A DNA stretch of 42,941 nt. Origin: Planctomycetota bacterium (GTDB lineage: Bacteria; Planctomycetota; J058). Under the pieces are notes generated by a model. The model worked only from the letters and a program-made list of their open reading frames with translations. It was not told where the DNA came from and did no database searches. This document shows, in pieces, positions 32,288 through 40,131 of the stretch. How positions within the stretch are numbered: position 1 is the stretch's first letter; the number at the start of each line of letters is the position of its first letter. Location: positions 1-42,941 of the forward strand of contig JAHBXY010000072.1 of assembly GCA_019636275.1 (NCBI GenBank), given 5' to 3'. Position numbers and translations under genes: made by a program.

Positions 32288-32995
32288 GTGGCCCACGCCG
32301 ATCGCCGCCAGGAGGAGCTCGCCCGGGCGTACCTCGTCGAGGAGGTGCGGTCGTCGCTCCGGCACGCCCTGCGTAACCGCCTGTCGGTCCTGCGCTCCGC
32401 CGCCTACTACCTGCGGCGCAAGGTCTCGGCGACCCCGCTGGCGGCCGAGGACCCCAACGTCCCCAGGTTCTTCGAGCTGATCGACCGCGAGGTCACGGCG
32501 GCCTGCGAGCTCCTCGGCACGGCGGAGCTGGAAGACGCGCGGCCGGCCGGTGCCGTCGATCCGGCCGCGGCCGCCCGCGCCGCGCTGCGGCGGCTCGACG
32601 CGCCGCCCGCCGTGTCGGTGGCGCTGCCGCCGGCGGACGGCGTGCCGGCGGTCGCCACCGACGCCGACGACCTGGCCCTGGCGCTCGAGTGCCTGCTCGA
32701 GAACGCGGTCCAGGCGGTCGACGCGCGCGGCGGCGGCGAGGTCCGGGTCGAGGCCCGGCCCGAGGCCGACGGCCACGTGGCGATCGCCGTCACCGACGAG
32801 GGCGGCGGACTCCCGGACGGCGCCGCCGGCAAGCTCCAGGAGCCCTTCTTCACCACCAAGCCGGGCCACCAGGGCCTCGGGCTGAGCATCGCCCGGCGGA
32901 TCGCCACGCGCTGGGGCGGCACGCTCGACGTCGCGCCGGTCCCGGGTGGCGTGCAGGCGACGCTGCGCCTGCCGGCGGCGGGCGGCCAGAGGTAG
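32288..32995 (+). CDS. Soluble histidine kinase, orphan
   Basis: 235 residues with no transmembrane segment or sensor domain. The phospho-acceptor helix is RSSLRHALRNRLSVLRSAAYYL, a variant H-box with RHALRN replacing the usual SHELRN. The ATPase domain has ALECLLENAVQAVD (N box), VTDEGGGLPDGAAGKLQEPFFTTK (G1/F box) and GLGLSIARRIA (G2). It is not paired with a response regulator here. A partner could be the NtrC-type protein 1.5 kb upstream or a distant one. The stop TAG abuts the stop of the convergent Mrp operon with no base between. Confidence 0.85.
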   Translation: MAHADRRQEELARAYLVEEVRSSLRHALRNRLSVLRSAAYYLRRKVSATPLAAEDPNVPRFFELIDREVTAACELLGTAELEDARPAGAVDPAAAARAALRRLDAPPAVSVALPPADGVPAVATDADDLALALECLLENAVQAVDARGGGEVRVEARPEADGHVAIAVTDEGGGLPDGAAGKLQEPFFTTKPGHQGLGLSIARRIATRWGGTLDVAPVPGGVQATLRLPAAGGQR

Positions 32996-34744
32996 CTACC
33001 CCCACGTCAGCGCCACGAACAGCGCCACCAGCACGAGCAGCAGCGCCCCCCCAGACACCTCCCACCCGAGCAGCGCCGCCTCGACGCGCCCTAGCCGCCC
33101 GAGCGCCGCCGCGCCGCGCGCGCCGAGCGCCGCGGCCAGCGAGCGGCCCAGGCCGACCAGGCGCTCCGCCCCCGCCGTGACCGCCGCCCACGTCTCCGCG
33201 GACCGCCCGAGGGCGCGCTCGATCGGCACCACCAGGTCCCCCGCCGGCACCTCGGGCACGGCCGGCGCGCGGCCCGCCCGTACGAGCCACCCCCACAGCC
33301 CCACGAGCCCCAGCCCCGCCGCCACGGGCCAGATCGTGTACCAGCCCGGCACGAGGTGCGTCCGCGCGAGGACCGCCTGGCGCAGGTCGGGCCAGGGCAG
33401 GAGCCACAGGCCCACGCCCGAGGCCAGGACCATGGCCCCCCAGCCGGCGACGACGCTCGCCGGCAAGCGCCCGCCTGCCGCCGCCCGCGCGCGGAGGAGG
33501 AGCAGCAACCTCGCCATCAGCACGGTCGTGCCCACGGTCGAGAGCGCGAGGAGCGTGATCGGCGCGCCGTCGACGCCGGCGGCCAGGAGCGCCTCCTTGA
33601 GGCCCGCCTTGGCCACGGCGCCGCTCGTCGGCGGGACGCCCGCGAGGGCCAGGGCGGGCAGGGTCAGGGCCACGGCGAAGAGCGCCCGGCCGGCGCGGCC
33701 GGCGGGCCAGGACCCGACGGCGCCGGCGCCGAGGAACAGCGCCGCCTTGGCGAGCGCGTGGTGCACGGCGAAGAGCGAGACGGCGGCGACGGCGGTCGCG
33801 GCGTGCCGGGGGTCGAGGAGGGCCGCGCCGACGCCGACGTTCATGAGGCCCATCTGGCTGATGCTCGAGTAGGCCAGCAGCGTCTTGGGGTCCCGCTGCG
33901 TCACGCCGACGATCACGCCCAGGAACGCCGAGGCGAAGCCCTGGACCATGCAGAAGACGGCGAGCCCCGGCGCGGCGACCTCGCCCAGGGGGAGGAAGCG
34001 CAGCCAGCCGAGGAGGCCCGCCTTGATCATGGCCCCGCTGAGGACCGCGCTCGCCGGCGTCGGCGCGGCCGGGTGCGCCAGCGGCAGCCACAGGTGCAGC
34101 GGGGCGGCGCCCGCCTTGATCCCGAACCCTACGAGGAGCAGCCCGGCCGAGAGCTCGGTGAACCGCGCGTGCGGCGGCCGGGCGCCGAAGGCCAGGTCGC
34201 CGCCGTCCGCGACCCACAGGAGGACCCCGGCGTAGAGCGCCATCTCGCCCAGGACCACGAGCGTCACGTAGACGCGACCCGCGTGGACCGACGACGGCCG
34301 CCGGTCGTGGACGACGAGGCCGTAGGCGCCGAGGCTCATGAGCGAGAAGAAGAGGACGAACGTCAACGCGTCGCGCGCCAGGACCAGGCCCACGTTGCCG
34401 GCCATCGCCACGAGGAACCAGCGCGTGAAGACGTCGCGCCGCGCGTCGGTCGCCAGGTAGCCCGACGCGTGCACTCCGGCCGCGAGCCAGCCGAGCCCGG
34501 TCAGGAGCAGGAACGGCCGCCCGACGTCGTCGAGCCCCACGCGCGCGCCGAAGAACAGCCAGGGCAACGCGCCCGAGGTCCCGACCGGAGCGACCAGGGC
34601 CAGGAGCAGCGCCGGCAGCGCCGCCCAGGGCGCCACGCGCAGGAGCGCCGCGCGCCAGGCGGGCACGATGAGCCCCGCGGCCAGCAGGAGCGGCAGGAGG
34701 GGGGCCACGAGCCACAGGGCCGGGACCTCGCGCAGGAGGGTCAC
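32996..34744 (-). CDS. Proton-conducting antiporter-like subunit (NuoL/MrpA/HyfB family), third copy
   Basis: 582 residues, about 14-16 transmembrane helices, Proton_antipo_M family. The family lysines appear in VGFGIKAGAAPLHLWLP and MIKAGLLG, and SISQMGLMNVG and HHALAKAALFLGAGAV follow. In helix 5, where relatives have a conserved glutamate (FxELxxL), this protein reads VLFFSLMSLGAYGLVV, with Ser in place of Glu. A long C-terminal extension (about 490-582) ends with one more helix (LLLVLVALFVALTW), similar to the arm of NuoL/MrpA. It is the last gene of the Mrp operon. GTG start in a 4-nt overlap with the preceding gene. It may stand in for the N-terminal part of MrpA. Confidence 0.85.
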   Translation of the reverse strand: MTLLREVPALWLVAPLLPLLLAAGLIVPAWRAALLRVAPWAALPALLLALVAPVGTSGALPWLFFGARVGLDDVGRPFLLLTGLGWLAAGVHASGYLATDARRDVFTRWFLVAMAGNVGLVLARDALTFVLFFSLMSLGAYGLVVHDRRPSSVHAGRVYVTLVVLGEMALYAGVLLWVADGGDLAFGARPPHARFTELSAGLLLVGFGIKAGAAPLHLWLPLAHPAAPTPASAVLSGAMIKAGLLGWLRFLPLGEVAAPGLAVFCMVQGFASAFLGVIVGVTQRDPKTLLAYSSISQMGLMNVGVGAALLDPRHAATAVAAVSLFAVHHALAKAALFLGAGAVGSWPAGRAGRALFAVALTLPALALAGVPPTSGAVAKAGLKEALLAAGVDGAPITLLALSTVGTTVLMARLLLLLRARAAAGGRLPASVVAGWGAMVLASGVGLWLLPWPDLRQAVLARTHLVPGWYTIWPVAAGLGLVGLWGWLVRAGRAPAVPEVPAGDLVVPIERALGRSAETWAAVTAGAERLVGLGRSLAAALGARGAAALGRLGRVEAALLGWEVSGGALLLVLVALFVALTWG

Positions 34745-36243
34745 GGCCCGTACTCCCGCAGGACGATCAGCCGGCACCAGTCGAGCGGGCTGAGCGGCGA
34801 CGCCGCGAAGAGGCCCACGAGCAGCGTGAGCGCCGCCGTGACCAGCGGCGGTCCGAGCAGCAGCCAGGGCGCGTCGAGCCGCCCGGGCGCGTGGTCGGCG
34901 GGCCAGGGGCCGGCCGGCTCCTCGAACCACGCCGCGCGGACGATCGGCAGGAAGTAGGCGGCGTTGAGGAGGCTGCTCCCGACGAGCACCGGCACGACCC
35001 ACACCTCGCCCACGTCGATCGCGCCGAGCCCGAGGAACCACTTCGACACGAACCCGGCCAGCGGCGGCACGCCGATCATGCCGAGCGCCGCGACCGTGAA
35101 CGCGGCCATCGTCAGCGGCATGCGCCGCCCGACGCCCCGGAGCTGGCTCACCCGGTGCACCTCGAGCGTCTCGGCCAGGTTCCCGGCGCAGAAGAACAGG
35201 GTGATCTTCATGAGGCCCTGGTGCACGAGGTGCACGAGCCCGCCGATCGTGGCCATGGGCCCGGCCACGGCCACGCCGAGCACGACGTAGGAGACCTGGC
35301 TCACGGTCGAGTAGGCCAGCCGCCGCTTGAGCTCGTCCTGGTGCAGCGCCCGCACCGACCCCCAGAGGATCGTCGCCGCGGCGAGCAGGGCCAGCGGCCG
35401 CGTGACGCCCAGGTCCGCGCACAGCCCGATCCCGAACACGTCGTAGACGACGCGCACGACGCCGAAGGCGCCCGCCTTCACCACGGCGACGGCGTGCAGG
35501 AGCGCGCTCACGGGCGCCGGCGCGACCATCGCCACCGGCAGCCAGCCGTGCAGCGGCACGAGCGCGGTCTTCACGCCCAGCCCGGCGATCAGCAGGGCGA
35601 AGATCGCCGTCAGCGCGCCCCGGTCGATCATGCGCAGGTCGGCCGCGCCGCCCTCGACGAAGTCGAACGGCCCGGCGAGGGCGTGCAGCCACACCGACGC
35701 GACCAGCACGAGCGCGCCGCCGCCGAGCGTGTAGGCCAGGTAGACGCGCCCCGCGCGCAGGGCCTCGGGCGTGCCGCGGTGGACGACGAGCGGGTAGGTG
35801 GCCAGCGTCAAGAGCTCGTAGAAGACCACGAACGTGAGGAGCGAGCCGGCCAGCGCCACGCCGGTGGTCGCGCTCACGCACACGCTGAACGCGCCGAAGA
35901 AGCGGGCCCGGTTCGGCGACCCCTCCAGGTAGCCGATCGCGTAGACCGTCGTGAGCAGCCACAGGAGCGCCGAGAGCGTGACGAAGAGCATGGGCAGGGC
36001 GCGCGCGTGGAGCACGAGGTCGAGCCCGGCCACGAGCGGCAGGCGCGTCTCGTAGGAGGCGCCGCGCTCGATCCCGAGGAGCATGACGCCGACGAGGACC
36101 AGCTTGGCCAGCGCGCCCGCGAGGTTCAGCGCCGTGCGCGTCCGGTGCCGCTCCTCGGGCAGGGCGCTGATCGCCACGCCAGGCAGGAGCGAGCTGAGGA
36201 CGGTCAGCGCCGGCAGCCAGAAGCTCGGGTCGAGGTCCGTCAC
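34741..36243 (-). CDS. MrpD/NuoM-like antiporter subunit, second copy
   Basis: 500 residues with about 14 helices, Proton_antipo_M family. Conserved charges are present: the helix-5 Glu in VVFYELLTLATYPLVVH, Lys in GLGVKTALVPLHGWLPVAM and AVAVVKAGAFG, and the later Lys in VHQGLMKITLFFCAGNLAE. It should carry protons or sodium through the membrane as part of the Mrp-type complex. The GTG start is in a 4-nt overlap with the gene upstream and its stop overlaps the gene downstream by 4 nt. The family also contains formate hydrogenlyase and Complex I subunits, but the neighbours mrpE/F/G/B/C decide for an Mrp assembly. Confidence 0.88.
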   Translation of the reverse strand: MTDLDPSFWLPALTVLSSLLPGVAISALPEERHRTRTALNLAGALAKLVLVGVMLLGIERGASYETRLPLVAGLDLVLHARALPMLFVTLSALLWLLTTVYAIGYLEGSPNRARFFGAFSVCVSATTGVALAGSLLTFVVFYELLTLATYPLVVHRGTPEALRAGRVYLAYTLGGGALVLVASVWLHALAGPFDFVEGGAADLRMIDRGALTAIFALLIAGLGVKTALVPLHGWLPVAMVAPAPVSALLHAVAVVKAGAFGVVRVVYDVFGIGLCADLGVTRPLALLAAATILWGSVRALHQDELKRRLAYSTVSQVSYVVLGVAVAGPMATIGGLVHLVHQGLMKITLFFCAGNLAETLEVHRVSQLRGVGRRMPLTMAAFTVAALGMIGVPPLAGFVSKWFLGLGAIDVGEVWVVPVLVGSSLLNAAYFLPIVRAAWFEEPAGPWPADHAPGRLDAPWLLLGPPLVTAALTLLVGLFAASPLSPLDWCRLIVLREYGP

Positions 36244-37649
36244 GGGGCCAGCCCCTCGAGGAGGGCCAGCGGCCAGGCGGCCACCAGGCCCAGGGCCACG
36301 CTGGCGAGCGCCAGGGCGAGCGCCGTCCACTCGAGGCGGCGGGGCGCCTTCAAGGGCGGCGCGCCGGCGTGGGCGGGCGCGAGCGAGCGTCCGACGACGC
36401 GCAGCACGTAGGCCGCCGCGAGGAGGCCGCCGAGGGCGATCACCAGGACGACCCACCAGGCGCCGGCCCGCACCGCCGCCGTGAGCAGGAGCCACTTGGC
36501 GACGAACCCGCCCGAGGGGGGCAGCCCGACGATGCTCGCGCCGGCCAGCCCGAAGGCCACGGCGGTCACCGGCAGCCGGTGCCCGAGGCCGCGGAGGTCG
36601 TCGAGGCGGTCGCCGCCCGCCGCGCGCAGGACGGTGCTCGCGGCCAGGAACAGGGCGGCCTTGGCGACCCCGTGCGCCAGCGCCTGGTAGGCGGCGCCGG
36701 CGACCGCGGCGCTCGAGGGCAGGAGCGGGAAGGCCAGCAGCACGTAGCCGAGCTGGCCCACGGTCGAGTAGGCCACGAGCAGCTTGAGCCGCGGCGCGCG
36801 CAGGGCGTGCAGCCCGCCCCACAGGACCGCCGCCGCGCCGAGCGCGCCCACCAGCCAGCCGGCGGTCGCCAGGCCAGGGAGGGCGGTCCACAGGCGCAGG
36901 GCCAGGTAGAGCGTCGCCTTGACGACGAGGGCCGAGAGGACCGCGCTCGCCGGCCCGGGGGCGTCCGCGTGCGCCGGCGGGAGCCACGCGTGGAGCGGGA
37001 CGATCGCCGTCTTGAACAGGAGCCCGGCGAGCATGGCGGCCAGCGCCGCGCGCTCGAGGCCGTCCTCGCCCGCCGCCGCGGCGAGGCGTGAGAGGTCGAG
37101 CGTGCCGTGCGCGGCGTAGAGGAGCGCCACGCCGAGGAGGTACAGGAGCGAGCCCAGCATGCTCACGAGCAGGTAGCGCGTCGCCGCGCCGATCGCCCGC
37201 CCGCCGCCGAGGGCCACGAGGGCCACGGCCGCCAGGCCGAGCAGCTCGAGCCCGACGTAGGCGTTGAACAGGTCGGCCGTGACGAACACCGCCTGGAGCC
37301 CGCCCCACAGCGTGAGCCACGCCGGCCAGAAGGCGCCGGCCGCCTCGTCGTCATGGAAGTAGGCGGTCGCGTAGACGGTGGCGGCGGCGCCGACGCCGGC
37401 CGAGAGCCACAGGAACAGGAGCGCGAGGCCGTCGACGAAGAGGTCGATCCCGAGCGGCGCCCCCCAGCCGCCGACCTGGTGGCGAACGGGCCCGTGGGCG
37501 ACGACGTCGCGGGTGAGCAGCGCGACCGCGGCGACGACCGCCGCGGCCGCGAGGAGCCCCGGCCAGCGGCCCCGGCGGCCGCCCAGGAGCGAGGCCGCCA
37601 GCGCCAGGGCGAGCGGGGCGGTCACGGCGACGACGACCGGCTCAGGCAC
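36240..37649 (-). CDS. mrpD: MrpD-type antiporter subunit, first copy
   Basis: 469 residues with about 14 helices. The helix-5 Glu (FNAYVGLELLGLAAVAL), helix-7 Lys (GLLFKTAIVPLHAWLPPAHADAPGPAS), the next Lys (LVVKATLYL) and the later HGVAKAALFLAAST are all in place, so this copy has all the key charges. It follows mrpC directly, the canonical place of MrpD, with an 8-nt overlap. GTG start at 37649. It is the most likely true MrpD of the three copies. Confidence 0.9.
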   Translation of the reverse strand: MPEPVVVAVTAPLALALAASLLGGRRGRWPGLLAAAAVVAAVALLTRDVVAHGPVRHQVGGWGAPLGIDLFVDGLALLFLWLSAGVGAAATVYATAYFHDDEAAGAFWPAWLTLWGGLQAVFVTADLFNAYVGLELLGLAAVALVALGGGRAIGAATRYLLVSMLGSLLYLLGVALLYAAHGTLDLSRLAAAAGEDGLERAALAAMLAGLLFKTAIVPLHAWLPPAHADAPGPASAVLSALVVKATLYLALRLWTALPGLATAGWLVGALGAAAVLWGGLHALRAPRLKLLVAYSTVGQLGYVLLAFPLLPSSAAVAGAAYQALAHGVAKAALFLAASTVLRAAGGDRLDDLRGLGHRLPVTAVAFGLAGASIVGLPPSGGFVAKWLLLTAAVRAGAWWVVLVIALGGLLAAAYVLRVVGRSLAPAHAGAPPLKAPRRLEWTALALALASVALGLVAAWPLALLEGLAP

Positions 37650-37950
37650 GGTCGTCCTCCGCGTCGGGCAGGGCCGCCCGACCGGTCTCGGCGTGCAGGC
37701 GTCGCGCCAGCCAGATCGCCAGGGCCGAGGCGCTGACCGCCACGACGATCCCGGTGATCACCATGGCCTGCGGCACGGGGTCGGTCGTCGGGCCGCGCGC
37801 GCCTGGGGCCACGAGGAGCAGGAACACCCCGCTCGCCGCCAGGTTCAGGGCCAGCACCTTGCGCAGGAGGTGGCGCCGCACGACGGCGCCGTGGAGGCCC
37901 AGCGCCGCGAGCAGGGCGCCGACGAGCGCGTACCAGGTGGCCAGCGTCAC
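37642..37950 (-). CDS. mrpC: MrpC (NuoK-like) subunit
   Basis: 102 residues and three helices. The hallmarks are LLRKVLALNLAASGVFLLLV and DPVPQAMVITGIVVAVSASALAI, which identify MnhC/MrpC of the NuoK family. In the complex it helps form the lateral ion pathway next to MrpD and MrpA. GTG start with a 4-nt overlap to the fused MrpA/B gene and an 8-nt overlap to mrpD. Confidence 0.93.
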   Translation of the reverse strand: MTLATWYALVGALLAALGLHGAVVRRHLLRKVLALNLAASGVFLLLVAPGARGPTTDPVPQAMVITGIVVAVSASALAIWLARRLHAETGRAALPDAEDDRA

Positions 37951-38867
37951 GACACGCTCCTGCGCCCGGCGAACAGCGCCGCCAGGACCGCGGCGATCGA
38001 CACGGTCGCGGCGACCTCGACGAGCACGAGCAGGTCGTGCGCCTGCGCGGGCAGCAGCTCGAGGAAGCGGCGGCCGGCCGCCGCCTGGGCCAGGCCGACG
38101 CCGAGGAACAAGGCGAAGCCCAGGCCGACGACCGGCGCGGCGCGCGCGGCCTCGGGCAGGGGGACGCCCGACAGGCGCAGGAGCACGCCCCCGCCGGCGA
38201 GGATCGCCCCGGCCTGGAAGGCGCCGCCAGGCGCGTGCGCGCCCGCCCACAGGAGGTAGGCGCCCACGAGGATCAGCAGCGGCACGAGCTGCGACACGAG
38301 CGCGGCGAGCACCGGGCCCGTGGGCGCCTCGGCCCGCAGATCGGGCCGCAGCTCGGGCCGCGGGTCGGGTCGGGGCCCCGCAGCCGCCACGGCCAGCCAC
38401 GCCAGCCACAGCACCCCCAGCTCGAGGAGCGTGTCGTAGCCGCGGAAGTTCAAGAGGACCGCGGTCACCGGGTGCGCGACGCCGCTCTCCTCGAGGCGCG
38501 CCGCGACCGCGCCCTCGAGCCCCGCCGGCGCGGCCGGCAGCGTCAGCACGGCGGCGACGAGCACGCCGCCCGTCGCGGCCGCCAGGACGGCCACCGGCCA
38601 GCGCAGCCTGGCCGGCCCCTCGACCGACGCGCCGGGCATGGCGCCGCGCGCATCGAGGAGCAAGGCGCCGGTCAGGCCGGCGCCGATCGCCGCCTCGGCG
38701 AGCGCGACGTCGGGGGCGCCGAGCCGCACCCAGGCGAACGACAGGAGGAGCCCGAAGGTGACGAAGAGGACGATCCCCTCGAACAGGTCCGGGGCCGCGA
38801 GCAGCCGCCAGGCGAGGGCCACGAGGGCGAGGCCGAGGAGCAGGTCGAGCGCCTCGAGCTCACCCAC
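37947..38867 (-). CDS. mrpB: MrpA C-terminal (DUF4040/MbhE) - MrpB fusion
   Basis: 306 residues. The first part (1-80) is the DUF4040 module (LLGLALVALAWRLL, RLGAPDVALAEAAIGAGLTGALL) that normally forms the C-terminus of MrpA. About 140-175 (LNFRGYDTLLELGVLWLAWLAV) matches the MbhE/MrpA tail. From 190 on the MnhB domain follows (VSQLVPLLILVGAYLLWAG, HAPGGAFQAGAILAGGGVLLRL). MrpA is thus split: its antiporter half must come from another gene in the operon and its tail is fused to MrpB. It overlaps mrpG upstream by 8 nt and mrpC downstream by 4 nt. Confidence 0.88.
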   Translation of the reverse strand: MGELEALDLLLGLALVALAWRLLAAPDLFEGIVLFVTFGLLLSFAWVRLGAPDVALAEAAIGAGLTGALLLDARGAMPGASVEGPARLRWPVAVLAAATGGVLVAAVLTLPAAPAGLEGAVAARLEESGVAHPVTAVLLNFRGYDTLLELGVLWLAWLAVAAAGPRPDPRPELRPDLRAEAPTGPVLAALVSQLVPLLILVGAYLLWAGAHAPGGAFQAGAILAGGGVLLRLSGVPLPEAARAAPVVGLGFALFLGVGLAQAAAGRRFLELLPAQAHDLLVLVEVAATVSIAAVLAALFAGRRSVS

Positions 38868-39150
38868 GGGGCGGCCTCCGCGCCTCGAGCGCCGCGCGCG
38901 CCACCAGGTGGCAGGCCGTCGTGCTCGCGAAGAGCACGAGCAACCACACGACGAGGAGCCGCACCGCCACGGACCAGGAGGCCGCGCGCAGGGCCAGCCC
39001 GACGAACAGGAGGCCGAGCCCCAGGTTGTCGGCCTTGGTCAGGGCGTGGAGGCGCGTGAGGGCGTCCGGGAAGCGCAGGAGCCCGGCGGTCCCGGCGACG
39101 AAGAACACGAGCCCGGCCGCGACGAAGAGGGACGAGGCGAGCTCAAGCAC
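38860..39150 (-). CDS. mrpG: MrpG subunit
   Basis: 96 residues with three helices. FFVAGTAGLLRFPDALTRLHALTKADNLGLGLL is the signature of MnhG/MrpG (shown in parts: GLLRFPD, RLHA, KADNLG). MrpG is a small structural subunit of the Mrp antiporter. The stop overlaps the MrpA/B fusion by 8 nt and the start overlaps mrpF by 8 nt. Confidence 0.93.
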   Translation of the reverse strand: MLELASSLFVAAGLVFFVAGTAGLLRFPDALTRLHALTKADNLGLGLLFVGLALRAASWSVAVRLLVVWLLVLFASTTACHLVARAALEARRPPRG

Positions 39151-39403
39151 CGCCGCCTCCTGGCGCGGCGCGGCGCGCGAAGGCGACCACGGTGATCGCC
39201 GCCAGGACGGCCAGGGCGAGCGCCACGTCGAGCAGGGCCGGGCGGCCCTCGGCCACGGCGAGCACGGCGAGCATGCCGACGCCCGTGGTGCCGAAGAGCT
39301 GCGCCGCCAGCATGCGGTCGGCCGCGGTCGGCCCGCGGTGGACGCGCGCGAGGCCGACGAGCAGCGTGACCAGGAGGAGCAGCGCGGCGGCGTCGAGCGT
39401 CAC
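39143..39403 (-). CDS. mrpF: MrpF subunit
   Basis: 86 residues with three helices. RVHRGPTAADRMLAAQLFGT is the MnhF/MrpF hallmark (R-GP-AADR), and ALLDVALALAVLAAITVVAFA forms the last helix. The GTG start is in a 4-nt overlap with mrpE. The frame is open further upstream, but that part is antiparallel to mrpE coding sequence and was discarded. Confidence 0.92.
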   Translation of the reverse strand: MTLDAAALLLLVTLLVGLARVHRGPTAADRMLAAQLFGTTGVGMLAVLAVAEGRPALLDVALALAVLAAITVVAFARRAAPGGGGA

Positions 39404-39906
39404 GCCGCGAGCTCCTCGCCGAACAGCGCGGCCACGCGCTCCTCGAGGCGGCGCAGCTCGTCCGCGTTGGGGAGCGCCTCGTCGATCACGTGGACGGTGA
39501 CGCGACGCTCCTCGACCCCGGCGCAGAGCGTTCCGGGCAGGAGGCTCACGAGGTCGACGAAGAACACCGCGGCCGGTCCGCCCGGGCGCAGGCGCATCGT
39601 GTGTTCGATCAGCCCCGGCGAGAGCGGCAGGCGCGGGTCGAGCGCGCGCCGCGCGACGTCGACCCCCCCCGAGAGCGAGCGGGAGAGGAAGTGCGCGACG
39701 AACCTGACGAGGCCCCGCGGGCGCAACGCGACGCCGGGCGCGCGCGCCGAGAGGCCCACGCCGGCGAGCGCGGCCAGCAGGACGGCCGGCGCGCCGATCA
39801 CCCACGACCCCGGGTCGCCCGCCGTCAGCGCCACCCACACGAGGGCGTAGCAGGCGACCCGCGCCGCGAGGCGGCCCGTCGAGGGCGATCGTCGTTCGTC
39901 CGACAT
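39400..39906 (-). CDS. mrpE: MrpE subunit, first gene of the Mrp operon
   Basis: 168 residues. Two N-terminal helices (YALVWVALTAGDPGSWVIGAPAVLL) are followed by the soluble MnhE part: RFVAHFLSRSLSGGVDVARRALDP, then FFVDLVSLLPGTLCAGVEERRVTVHVID, which are family hallmarks. It opens an eight-gene minus-strand operon whose junctions all overlap by 4 or 8 nt. ATG 39906 has a TAGAAT -10-like box 38 nt upstream and a GGGAGA purine run 18 nt upstream. Confidence 0.92.
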   Translation of the reverse strand: MSDERRSPSTGRLAARVACYALVWVALTAGDPGSWVIGAPAVLLAALAGVGLSARAPGVALRPRGLVRFVAHFLSRSLSGGVDVARRALDPRLPLSPGLIEHTMRLRPGGPAAVFFVDLVSLLPGTLCAGVEERRVTVHVIDEALPNADELRRLEERVAALFGEELAA

Positions 39907-39944
39907 GTGGCGCCGCCCGTCGTCTCCCGGCCTGGCTGCGGCGG

Positions 39945-39950
39945 ATTCTA
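39945..39950 (-). promoter_or_regulatory. Putative -10 box (TAGAAT) of the Mrp operon
   Basis: On the minus strand TAGAAT is 38 nt before the mrpE ATG. TGACCTC lies about 8 nt further upstream, too close to be a standard -35 element. It is the same hexamer as before gspG. Confidence 0.4.
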
Positions 39951-40096
39951 ACGAGGTCACGAGGTGAGGTCGCGGGGCTCCGGCGCGGGCGAGCGCGAGC
40001 GTGAACGGACCGCGCGGACGGGTGATCCTCGTCGCCTCGGCACGAGGCGAGCCGGCCGGGCCGTTCGAGCACCCTGCGCAGCGGCCTCGTGTCCGG

Positions 40097-40102
40097 TAGC
40101 CT
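40097..40102 (+). promoter_or_regulatory. Putative -10 box (TAGCCT) before the hydrolase
   Basis: TAGCCT lies 29 nt before ATG 40132, with the strong ribosome site AGGAGGAGG at 40118-40126 in between. Confidence 0.35.
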
Positions 40103-40131
40103 GGCCCGCCCGAACCCAGGAGGAGGAGCCC

